A stretch of DNA of 64,000 bases from Polyangium spumosum (GTDB lineage: Bacteria; Myxococcota_A; Polyangia; Polyangiales; Polyangiaceae): the NCBI RefSeq assembly GCF_009649845.1, contig NZ_WJIE01000002.1:806001-870000 (forward strand), given 5' to 3'. The notes under the pieces are model-generated. The model made no database searches. It had not been told where the DNA came from and was given only the letters and a program-made list of their open reading frames with translations. Shown piece by piece: positions 52,607-60,566 of the stretch (position 1 is its first letter; each line of letters begins with the position of its first letter). A program made the translations under genes and the position numbers.

Positions 52607-54370
52607 ATGCTCACCCAATCTGCCCTCTTCCTCGCCGCGGCCGTCGTCGCGGTCCCCCTCTTCAAGCGCCTCGGCCTCGGCTCGGTGCTCGGTTATCTCG
52701 CGGCCGGCGCGGTGATCGGCCCCTCGGGCATGAAGCTCGCCGGCGAGGTCGAGCAGACGCTGCACTTCGCCGAGCTCGGCGTCGTGCTCCTCCTGTTCCT
52801 CATCGGCCTCGAGCTCCAGCCGAGCCGCCTGTGGAAGATGCGGGCGATCGTGTTCGGCCTGGGCGGCGCGCAGGTCGCGCTCACGACGGGCGTGATCACG
52901 CTGCTCGGCCGCGCGCTCGGCGCGCCGTGGACGGCGGCGCTCGTCGCGGGCATCGGCGTGTCCATGTCGTCCACCGCGTTCGCCACGCAGATCCTCGGCG
53001 AAAAAAACGAGCTCGGCGCGCCCCACGGCCGCGCCGCGTTTGGCATCCTCCTGTTCCAGGACCTCGTGGCCATCCCGGTCCTCGCGCTCGTGCCCCTGCT
53101 CGGGCCCGCCCCCGCGACCTCCTCCGGCAGCTCGTTGAAGCACGCGCTCGTCGTCGTCGCCGTCATCGCCGGGCTCGTGATCGCGGGCCGCTACCTCCTC
53201 CGCCCGGCGTTTCGTTTCATCGCGCAGGCGCACAGCCACGAGCTGTCCACGGCCTCGGCGCTGCTCGTCGTCCTCGGGACGGCGCTCATCATGGCGCAGG
53301 TCGGGCTCTCGATGGCGCTCGGCGCGTTCATCGCCGGCGTCCTGCTCGCCGATTCGGAGTACCGGCACGAGCTCGAGGCGAACATCGAGCCGTTCAAGGG
53401 CCTGCTCCTCGGGCTGTTCTTCATGGCGGTCGGCATGTCGGCGAACCTCGGCGTCGTCCTCGAGCGGCCGATCGTGGTGATCGCGCTCGTGATCGGCCTC
53501 GTGGCCGTGAAGCTCGGCGTGCTCTTCGCGCTCGGCCGCGCGCTCAAGCTCCCGTCGCGCTCGGCGGCGAGCCTCGGCGTGTCCATCTCGCAGGGCGGCG
53601 AGTTCGCGTTCGTCATTTTCGGCGTGGGCAAAGGGGCCCTGGTCCTCGACACGAAGACGGTGGAGCTGCTCGTCGTCGTCGTGACGCTGTCGATGGCCGT
53701 CACGCCGCTGCTCTTCATGGCGCGCGACGCGATCACCCGGCGCCTCGCCGCGCAGGATCGGCGCTCGTTCGACCAGATCCCCGACGAGAACAGCCGCGTG
53801 ATCATCGCCGGGTTCGGGCGCTTCGGCCAGATCATCGGCCGCGTGCTCCGGCTCAAGCGGATCGCGTTCACGGCGCTCGACGCGAGCGCCACGCACGTGG
53901 ATTTCGTGCGTCGCTTCGGCAACAAGATCTATTACGGCGACGCCTCGCGCGTCGATCTCCTGCGGGCCGCGCGGGCCGACCGGGCCGAGGTCTTCGTCCT
54001 CGCCGTCGACGACATGGACGCCTCCATGCGCACGCTGCGCGTCGTGCAGGAGCATTTCCCCCACCTCAAGATCGTCGCGCGGGCGCGCAACCGGCAGCAC
54101 GCGTATGCGCTGCTCGACGCCGGCGTCTCCACGGTCATCCGCGAGAACTTCGCGGGCAGCCTGGAGGCGTCGCGGCTCACGCTGGAGGAGCTCGGCCTGC
54201 CCGCGAGCGACGCGCGCGAGACCGTGCGCAAGTTCGGCGACTACGACGAGATCATGGTCCGCAAGGCGTACGTGCACCGCAACGACGAGAAGGCGCTCGT
54301 CGAATCGGCGAAGCAATACGCGGCCGAGCTCGAGCGGCTCTTCGAACAAGACGCGCAGGGCGGGGCCTGA
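52607..54370 (+). CDS. CPA2 cation/proton antiporter with RCK_N domain (KefB/KefC-like)
   Basis: 587 residues from ATG 52607 (GGGAG upstream); an open extension to 52535 lacks hydrophobic character. The membrane domain follows the Kef pattern with GYLAAGAVIGPSGM, ELGVVLLLFLIGLELQPSRLW, MSSTAFATQIL, LFQDLVAIPVLALVPLL, SMALGAFIAGVLLADSEYRHELE and SISQGGEFAFVIF. The RCK_N domain starts VIIAGFGRFGQIIGRVL and contains YYGDASRVDLLRAA. Of the three CPA2 proteins here this is the closest to classical KefB/KefC. No separate KefF/KefG subunit is adjacent. Confidence 0.92.
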   Translation: MLTQSALFLAAAVVAVPLFKRLGLGSVLGYLAAGAVIGPSGMKLAGEVEQTLHFAELGVVLLLFLIGLELQPSRLWKMRAIVFGLGGAQVALTTGVITLLGRALGAPWTAALVAGIGVSMSSTAFATQILGEKNELGAPHGRAAFGILLFQDLVAIPVLALVPLLGPAPATSSGSSLKHALVVVAVIAGLVIAGRYLLRPAFRFIAQAHSHELSTASALLVVLGTALIMAQVGLSMALGAFIAGVLLADSEYRHELEANIEPFKGLLLGLFFMAVGMSANLGVVLERPIVVIALVIGLVAVKLGVLFALGRALKLPSRSAASLGVSISQGGEFAFVIFGVGKGALVLDTKTVELLVVVVTLSMAVTPLLFMARDAITRRLAAQDRRSFDQIPDENSRVIIAGFGRFGQIIGRVLRLKRIAFTALDASATHVDFVRRFGNKIYYGDASRVDLLRAARADRAEVFVLAVDDMDASMRTLRVVQEHFPHLKIVARARNRQHAYALLDAGVSTVIRENFAGSLEASRLTLEELGLPASDARETVRKFGDYDEIMVRKAYVHRNDEKALVESAKQYAAELERLFEQDAQGGA

Positions 54371-54464
54371 ATCGGCGCCGAGGCGTGCGCTCTCCCACGC
54401 GCGCCCTCCACGCGCCCCGCCACTTCCTACCGCTTCGGCGCGTGCTTCCGGTACAATCGCCGCC

Positions 54465-57086
54465 ATGGCCCCCTCCCCGCAGCCCGCCGTCGAAGCCGCG
54501 ATCTGGCTCGCCTTCGCCCCCGGGGGCGGGCACTTCACCGCCGTCGCGGTCGGCCCCCATCACCTGCTCACGGTCGCGCGGGTCTGCGAGAACGCCCCCT
54601 ACGTGAAGCTCCTCCGCGCCGGGGAGCAGGCGCGGACGGCCGAGGTCGTGCAGTTCCTCCCGCCCGAGGAGGGGGACCTCGCCGTGCTCCGCTGCGCCGA
54701 GGAGCTGCCCCACGTCCTGCGGCTCATGCCGGTCGACGAGATCAAGGACTTCGAGCTCGACACGCCCGTCACCCTCGTCGGCTTCCGCGACAGCGTCGAG
54801 AACGCCCTCGCCAAGCGCGCCGTCGTCCTGCACTGGACGAGCGTCTCCCTCATCGCCGGCGAGCCCGACGAGCCGCCGCCGCGCAAATCCCAGCCCGACA
54901 CGCTGCCGCCGCTGCCGCGCCTGCTCCAGGTCGTCCAGGAGAACGAGGCCGGCGGCCCCATCCTCGACAGCCGCCAGCGCCTCGTCGGCATCGCCGGCCG
55001 CCTCGACGGCGAGGGCGGCGTCGAGGGCGTCGTCACCACGCTCGAGCGCTTCTACGAGCGCAACCGCAAGTGGAAGATCCCCCTCGGCCCGCCCGCGCCG
55101 CGCGTCGCCAAGGCGCCCACGATGGCGCAGTCGCTCGCCCTCATGCACCTCGTCGCCGCCCAGCACGAGGAGCACGACGGCTCGAACCCCGCCGCCCTCG
55201 TCGAGCATTACAAGGCCGCCCTCCGCCTCGACGCCTCCTCGGGCGCCGCGCACCTCGGCCTCGCTTGCGCCAAGAGCCTCGTCAACGAGCTCGACGAGGA
55301 CGTCTTCCGCAGCATCGGCCGCGCTTGTGAGCTCTTGCCGTCCTCCGAGTGGTCGCCCGAGTGCGCCGACACCCGCCTCGCCAACCTGCTCCGCTCCTCC
55401 AAGCACCTGCACGGCGTCGTCACCGCCCTGCGCGCCGACCTCAAGCGTGGCCGCCCGCTCGCCGAGTGGGCCGCCCTCGGCCGCGCCGTCGCCGACCTCG
55501 TCCATGCCCCCGTCGAGGAAGACGAAGGCCGCCCTCGCCCGCCCGAGAAGGCCGCCGGCCGCCTCCTGCTCTGGGCTGGCCAGCCTCGCGCCGTCATCGC
55601 CATCCCCTCGCGCGAGCAGCCCGACATCCTCCGCGCCGCCGCCTTCCTCCTCGTCGACCACCCCGAGCAGGCCCTCTTCTGGCTCGACGATCCCCAGGAC
55701 GACGAGGCCGTCGAGTCGAGCCGCATGGAGACCACGCAGCAGCTCGTGCTCGCGCTCCGCTGGATCGCGCGCTGCCGCGAGGGCATGTACGACGGGCTGC
55801 TCTCGCGCGAGGTCGCCGAGAAACACGGCGCCATCCTCGGCAAGCTCATGCCTGGCGGCGACGTCCTCTCCTGGCACGCCCACGCCCTCGGGAAGGCCCA
55901 CCACGGCGAGATCGAGAGCGGCCTGGAGGACCTCGACCGCGCCATGCGCATGCTCTCGCCGATGGCCTTGCCGGGCCGCTGGTCGCGCGAGTTCCCCGGC
56001 CTGCTCCCCACGCCGGCCGAGCTCGCGGCCGCGTTTGGCAAGGTCGTGCTCGACCAGGGCAGGGCCGAGCTCGCGCGCAAGGTGCTCGAGAAGCTGCCCA
56101 TGCCGGCCTCGGACGACGCCCACGCCTCCGAGCTCACCGCCGTCGAGAAGCGGCTACGCGCGCTCGCCGGCATCGAGTCGGACGTCGAGGTCTCGCCCGA
56201 CCGCGCCCTGCTCAAGGCGAACCGCGAGGATCCCCGGGCCGTGCGCCTCGCCCGCGTCCTCGCTTATTTCGCCGAGAGCGACCTGCCACGCGAGCGCCTC
56301 GGGGATCTCGGCGAGGCGCTGCCGATCCTGCTCAAGCTCGGCTTCCTGCGCGAGGAGGCCGACATCGTCTCCTACGAGCCCACGTTCCGGTCGCGCGTGC
56401 GCGAGCTCGCCACGCCCGATCAACGCACGGCCGCTTTGCACGACGGGCTCGACCTCTTGCTCATGGCCTACCTCGAGGCGAGCGCGCGCGAGCGCACCGA
56501 GCTCTGGTCGCACATCCAGGAGGCCACGAAGACCGCCCTCGAGCACGACGTCGAGCATGTCCCCGTGGCCGAGCTGCTCGCCCGCGTGGGCAACCAGCGC
56601 GCGCGGGAGCTCTCGTACGCCGAGGCGCGGGACCTGCTCGAGCGCGCCTCCGACCTCGGCAGCCGCGCCTCCGCGCCGGCCGATCTCTGCGCCGAGATCG
56701 ACATGGACCTCGGCTGGGTCGAGGTCCTCTCCAACAGCACGCAGCGCTCGCAGGAGCGCCTCGAGCGCGCATTGAATTTTTACAATGAAATGGCAATGAC
56801 CTCGACCGGCGCGACCCCGCACCGTCGAATGGCGCGAATTCATTACAGCCTCGCGCGGCTCGCCGTGGGCAAGAGTGATCGCGACGCGGCGTACATGAAT
56901 GCGTGTCGCGCGCTGGAGGAGGCCGATCGTGGGTTCGAGCCGGGGTCGCGGAAGGCGGCGCAGATCTACACGAGCCTGGCGCACCTCTTCGTGGATCTCG
57001 GGGATCACCTGCGTGCGCGCAAGGCCGCGGCGAGGATCGCGCCGCGCGAGCGGGAGACGCGGACGGATCTCACGCTCGACGCCTGA
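54465..57086 (+). CDS. TPR-like protein with a degenerate trypsin-like domain
   Basis: 873 residues from ATG 54465. The N-terminal about 200 residues follow the trypsin/HtrA strand order, but the catalytic His position reads LLTVARV (Arg39 in place of His), the Asp is kept (GDLAVL, Asp71) and the Ser site reads NEAGGPI (Ala162 in place of Ser, with the GGP kept). It should therefore be a pseudoprotease that may bind peptides. The remaining about 650 residues are helical repeats of TPR type (for example AALVEHYKAALRLDASSGAAHLGLA near residue 245, and several arrays after residue 640). No signal peptide. Downstream lies the hairpin repeat, then the type VI locus. Confidence 0.78.
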   Translation: MAPSPQPAVEAAIWLAFAPGGGHFTAVAVGPHHLLTVARVCENAPYVKLLRAGEQARTAEVVQFLPPEEGDLAVLRCAEELPHVLRLMPVDEIKDFELDTPVTLVGFRDSVENALAKRAVVLHWTSVSLIAGEPDEPPPRKSQPDTLPPLPRLLQVVQENEAGGPILDSRQRLVGIAGRLDGEGGVEGVVTTLERFYERNRKWKIPLGPPAPRVAKAPTMAQSLALMHLVAAQHEEHDGSNPAALVEHYKAALRLDASSGAAHLGLACAKSLVNELDEDVFRSIGRACELLPSSEWSPECADTRLANLLRSSKHLHGVVTALRADLKRGRPLAEWAALGRAVADLVHAPVEEDEGRPRPPEKAAGRLLLWAGQPRAVIAIPSREQPDILRAAAFLLVDHPEQALFWLDDPQDDEAVESSRMETTQQLVLALRWIARCREGMYDGLLSREVAEKHGAILGKLMPGGDVLSWHAHALGKAHHGEIESGLEDLDRAMRMLSPMALPGRWSREFPGLLPTPAELAAAFGKVVLDQGRAELARKVLEKLPMPASDDAHASELTAVEKRLRALAGIESDVEVSPDRALLKANREDPRAVRLARVLAYFAESDLPRERLGDLGEALPILLKLGFLREEADIVSYEPTFRSRVRELATPDQRTAALHDGLDLLLMAYLEASARERTELWSHIQEATKTALEHDVEHVPVAELLARVGNQRARELSYAEARDLLERASDLGSRASAPADLCAEIDMDLGWVEVLSNSTQRSQERLERALNFYNEMAMTSTGATPHRRMARIHYSLARLAVGKSDRDAAYMNACRALEEADRGFEPGSRKAAQIYTSLAHLFVDLGDHLRARKAAARIAPRERETRTDLTLDA

Positions 57087-57095
57087 AGATGCGTT

Positions 57096-57208
57096 GCCTC
57101 ACCCCCCAACCCCCTCTCCGCGCCGCGGAGAGGGGGTGATTCGCACACGTTCGGCCTCCCTCCCTCTCCACCGCGTGGAGAGGGAGGGTTGGGGTGGGTG
57201 AGGGAGGC
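57096..57208. repeat. bipartite hairpin repeat, copy 2
   Basis: The outer GCCTCACCCCCCAAC pairs imperfectly with GTTGGGGTGGGTGAGG. Two perfect inner hairpins are CCCCCTCTCCGC-3-GCGGAGAGGGGG (12-base arms) and CCCTCCCTCTCCAC-3-GTGGAGAGGGAGGG (14-base arms). Both are the same CCCTCTCC/GGAGAGGG theme as at 31648-31760. It begins ten bases after the pseudoprotease-TPR stop and ends about 40 bases before the DUF2169 start, a position suited to a terminator that insulates the type VI locus. Confidence 0.82.
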
Positions 57209-57247
57209 TTGTAGCCGGGTGGCGAGTGCGCGTACCATCCCCGCGTA

Positions 57248-58336
57248 ATGAATTTCGAGGCGCTCGTCGAGAACATCAGCTGGGCGAGCGTCGGCGCCGA
57301 CGTGATGATGGACCGCCACGGCCGTGACGTCGCCGTCGTCGTCGCCAAGATGGCCTACAAGGTGAGCCGCGAGGGCGCGCCGCGGCTCGCGCTCGCGCCG
57401 GTGCGCCGCGTGGACGAGGGCGACGGCGCCGCGGGCGTGCGTTTTCCCGCGGACCTCGTGGCCGACGAGAAACCCGGCACCGACGTCGGCCTCGTCGGCG
57501 TCGCGTATCCGCCGCCTCGTTCGGCCGGGAACAAGGGGCGCGTGTATGCGTGGCTCCAGGTGGGATCGATTCGCAAGGTCGTCGTGGTGCACGGGCCACG
57601 CGTCTACGTGAAGAGCTGGCGCGGCGGCGTCGCGCCCTCGGATCCTGCGCCGCTCGTCGAGCCCGTGCCGCTCCGCTACGACAAATGCCAGGGCGGCCTC
57701 GACCCGATCTCGGGCGCGTTCGAGCCTTCGAACCCGATCGGCGTGGGTTTTTCCAGCCAGCCCACGCGGCTGCTCGGCGAGCCTTGCCCGCAGCTCGAAC
57801 CCGCTTCGATCGAGGAGGGCGGCGCGCCGTCGCACCCCTCACACGGCTGCTTCGCCCCGATCCCTGCGCACTGGGAGCCGCGGCGCTCGCGGATCGGCAC
57901 GCACGACGCCGCCTGGGCGAAGGGCCGCGCGCCCGTGCGCCCGCGTGATTTTGATCCGATGCACCACGCCTGGAGCGTCCCGGGCCTGCACAGCGAGGCG
58001 CCGCTCGTCGGCGACGAGCAGATCGAGGTGGGCGGTATCTTGCCGGAGGGCGCCTGGCGCTTCCGTTTGCCCCGGTACACGATCACGTTCGGCAGCCTGA
58101 TCGACGGCAAACGAGAGGCGATCGAGGCGCACCTCGACGGTCTCCTCATCGACACCGAGACCCGCGTCGTGGAGCTCACGTGGCGGGCGTCGATCGTCTT
58201 GCCGCGAAAATGGGAGCGGCTCGAGCGGATCTATGTGGTCGGCGTGGGCGCGTTGCCCGAGGACGTGATCCGCGACCCGGGCCAGCGCGTAGGGACGGCG
58301 AGGGCCGCGGAGCCGGCGCGCGCGAGGAGTGTGTAG
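57248..58336 (+). CDS. DUF2169 protein of the type VI locus
   Basis: 362 residues. DUF2169 features are the N-terminal VVVAKMAYKVS, DVGLVGVAYPP, VVVHGPRVYVKSWRGG and RYDKCQGGLDP with PSNPIGVGF, and near the end EVGGILPEGAWRFRLPRY. The family accompanies VgrG and PAAR proteins and is thought to act as an effector/tip adaptor. The first vgrG starts four bases after its stop, so it opens a vgrG operon. Unlike the copy at 31723 it has no Pro-rich tail. Confidence 0.85.
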   Translation: MNFEALVENISWASVGADVMMDRHGRDVAVVVAKMAYKVSREGAPRLALAPVRRVDEGDGAAGVRFPADLVADEKPGTDVGLVGVAYPPPRSAGNKGRVYAWLQVGSIRKVVVVHGPRVYVKSWRGGVAPSDPAPLVEPVPLRYDKCQGGLDPISGAFEPSNPIGVGFSSQPTRLLGEPCPQLEPASIEEGGAPSHPSHGCFAPIPAHWEPRRSRIGTHDAAWAKGRAPVRPRDFDPMHHAWSVPGLHSEAPLVGDEQIEVGGILPEGAWRFRLPRYTITFGSLIDGKREAIEAHLDGLLIDTETRVVELTWRASIVLPRKWERLERIYVVGVGALPEDVIRDPGQRVGTARAAEPARARSV

Positions 58337-58339
58337 GCC

Positions 58340-60553
58340 ATGAGCAAACAAGCGTTGCGCATCGAGGTATTCTTGAGCATCGGCGACGCCTCGTGGCCGG
58401 CGCTGCGGGCGCGCGTCGAGGAGGGGATCAGCGAGCTCGGCGGGGCCTGGGTCGAGGTCGCCGTGGGCACGGACCTCGACGTCGAGGCGATGCTCGAAGA
58501 GACGGCCACGCTCGTCATTCTCTGGGACGGGCAGGAGAAGCGCCGCTTCACGATGCAGCTCGCGCGGGGCCGCTTCCTCGACGAGGAGGACGGCCACCTG
58601 CACTACGAGCTCGAGCTCCGGCCCACGTTGTGGTTCCTCGGCCTCGACAAGAACACCCGCAAATGGCGTGATCAGCGCGCCGAGCCGATCGTCTCGAAGG
58701 TCCTCGGCGAGGGCTCGGTCGCGCACGCGTGGCGCACGACGCGGCAATCGGACCTGCAGCCTTATTGCATGCAGTATCGTGAGACGAACCTCGCCTTCGT
58801 GTCGCGGATGCTGGAGTTCGAGGGGTTTTATTATACCTTCGACCCCGACGGCACGATGATCCTCGGCGACACGTCCTCCGCCTCGCCCGAGGTCGAGGGC
58901 GGCGCGGAGTTCGAGCTCATCGACGCCGCGGGGGCGCTCGCGCACGGCGATTTCGGCGTGACCTCGTTCGAGCGCGGCGCGGCCGTGGGATCGGGAAAGG
59001 CCACGGTCAACGACTACAACTGGAAGACGCCGGCGCTCTCGTTGCTCGCGTCGGCCACGGGGGCGAAGGACACGCACCTCGAGATCTACGATTACCCCGT
59101 CGGGTACAGGAGCCCGGCCCAGGGTGAGGTCCTCGCGAGGCTCCGGGTCGAGGCGCTCTGCGCGGAGAAGCGGTTCGTCGAGGGCACGAGCACGGTGTTT
59201 TCCTTCGCGCCGGCGCGCATCTTTTCGTTCACGCACGAGGAGGCCACGAGCTTCAGCGGTCGTTACCTGCTCGTTCACGTCGAGCACGACTACCGCGAGG
59301 AGGGCGGCGTCGCGCACTACGAGAACCGCTTCCGGGCGATCCCCGCGGACGTGCCGTACCGGCCGGCGCTGAAGACGGAGCGCCCCGAGATCCAGGGCAA
59401 CCACACGGCGATGGTGCGTGGCCCCGCGGGCGAGGAGATCCACACGGACGCTTATGGCCGCGCGAAGGTGCAGTTCCACTGGGATCGCGAGGCGAAGGGC
59501 AGCGACGAGGACTCGCGCTGGATCCGCATGCTGCAGGAGATCTCGACCTCGATCGCGCTCTCGCGTGTCGGCTGGGAGATCAGCGTCGGTTACATCGACG
59601 GCGACCCGACGCGGCCGATGGGCCTGGCGCGGCAGATCAACGGGCAGATGGTCCCCATGTACAACCAGCCCGCGTTCCGGAACCGGATGACGATCCGCAC
59701 GGAGACGTACCCCGGCAAGGCGGGGTTCAACGAGCTTCGTTTGGAGGACTCGGCCGGCTCCATGCACATGGACTGGCACGCGCAGAAGGACTGGAAGAAC
59801 CTGATCGAGCACGACCGCACCGAGACGATCGGGAACAACCTCACGGTGCTCGTGGAGTCGAACTCCACGCGCGTGGTCGAGAAGACCCAGCAGTACACCA
59901 TCGGCGCCGACCAGACGCGGACCGTGGGCGGCAGCGTCATCAACAAGGTCGAGCTCGATCGCACCCACGCGATCGGCGGCGACGAGTCGATCCACGTCGA
60001 GGTCGGGGCCGACACGGCCGTGACCGGCAGCGAGGTCGAGACCGTGGGCGGCACGCGGTACACGCGGGCGGGCAACGACGAGGCCGGCTCGATCGATCGC
60101 AACATCCAGAAGACGCTGACGCGGATCGTGGGCGGCTCGCAGATCTCGATGGCGGGCGGCTCGGTGGCGCACGAGGGCGGCAAGGTGCTCGTCGAGATCG
60201 CCTCCGGGTCGAAGGTCACGGTCGCGATCGACGAGAGCATCAAGCAGGCGGTCGCCGACAAACACGGCACGTTCGTGAGCGGGTACGTCCTGCGCAAGTC
60301 GAAGGGCGACATGAGCGTGTCCGCGAAGAAGACCACCGTGAACGTGGGCGCCTCCGCGATCTTCCGCTCGGCCGAGCGCATGGAGCTCCGCAGCAAGGCG
60401 ATCGAGCTCGTCGCGTCGGCCTCGATCGCCCTGCGCGGCGAGGGGCTCACGATCGAGATGACGCCCTCGGGCGTGAGCATCACCGGGCCGCTCAAGCAGG
60501 AGAGCGGCACGAAGATCACCTACCGCGGCAACCCCGAGAAGCTGACGCCCTGA
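58340..60553 (+). CDS. vgrG: type VI secretion tip protein VgrG (first copy)
   Basis: 737 residues. The N-terminal gp27-like part includes QYRETNLAFVSRMLEFEGFYYTF, the family hallmark, and EHDYREEGGVAHYENRFRAIP. The OB-fold junction is HTDAYGRAKVQFHWDREAKG and LSRVGWEISVGYIDGDPTRP. The C-terminal gp5-like beta-helix follows with repeated TIGNNLTVLVESNSTRVV-type strands. VgrG trimers form the puncturing tip of the type VI needle and carry effectors. No extra effector domain is visible. Thirteen bases separate it from the second vgrG. Confidence 0.93.
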   Translation: MSKQALRIEVFLSIGDASWPALRARVEEGISELGGAWVEVAVGTDLDVEAMLEETATLVILWDGQEKRRFTMQLARGRFLDEEDGHLHYELELRPTLWFLGLDKNTRKWRDQRAEPIVSKVLGEGSVAHAWRTTRQSDLQPYCMQYRETNLAFVSRMLEFEGFYYTFDPDGTMILGDTSSASPEVEGGAEFELIDAAGALAHGDFGVTSFERGAAVGSGKATVNDYNWKTPALSLLASATGAKDTHLEIYDYPVGYRSPAQGEVLARLRVEALCAEKRFVEGTSTVFSFAPARIFSFTHEEATSFSGRYLLVHVEHDYREEGGVAHYENRFRAIPADVPYRPALKTERPEIQGNHTAMVRGPAGEEIHTDAYGRAKVQFHWDREAKGSDEDSRWIRMLQEISTSIALSRVGWEISVGYIDGDPTRPMGLARQINGQMVPMYNQPAFRNRMTIRTETYPGKAGFNELRLEDSAGSMHMDWHAQKDWKNLIEHDRTETIGNNLTVLVESNSTRVVEKTQQYTIGADQTRTVGGSVINKVELDRTHAIGGDESIHVEVGADTAVTGSEVETVGGTRYTRAGNDEAGSIDRNIQKTLTRIVGGSQISMAGGSVAHEGGKVLVEIASGSKVTVAIDESIKQAVADKHGTFVSGYVLRKSKGDMSVSAKKTTVNVGASAIFRSAERMELRSKAIELVASASIALRGEGLTIEMTPSGVSITGPLKQESGTKITYRGNPEKLTP

Positions 60554-60566
60554 AGGAGAACGCGCG

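Noticed and set aside
50965-54606. Plus-strand open frame of 1213 codons
   Set aside because: It covers two antiporter genes in the wrong frame or on the opposite strand; composition is Arg/Ala/His-rich without hydrophobic segments.
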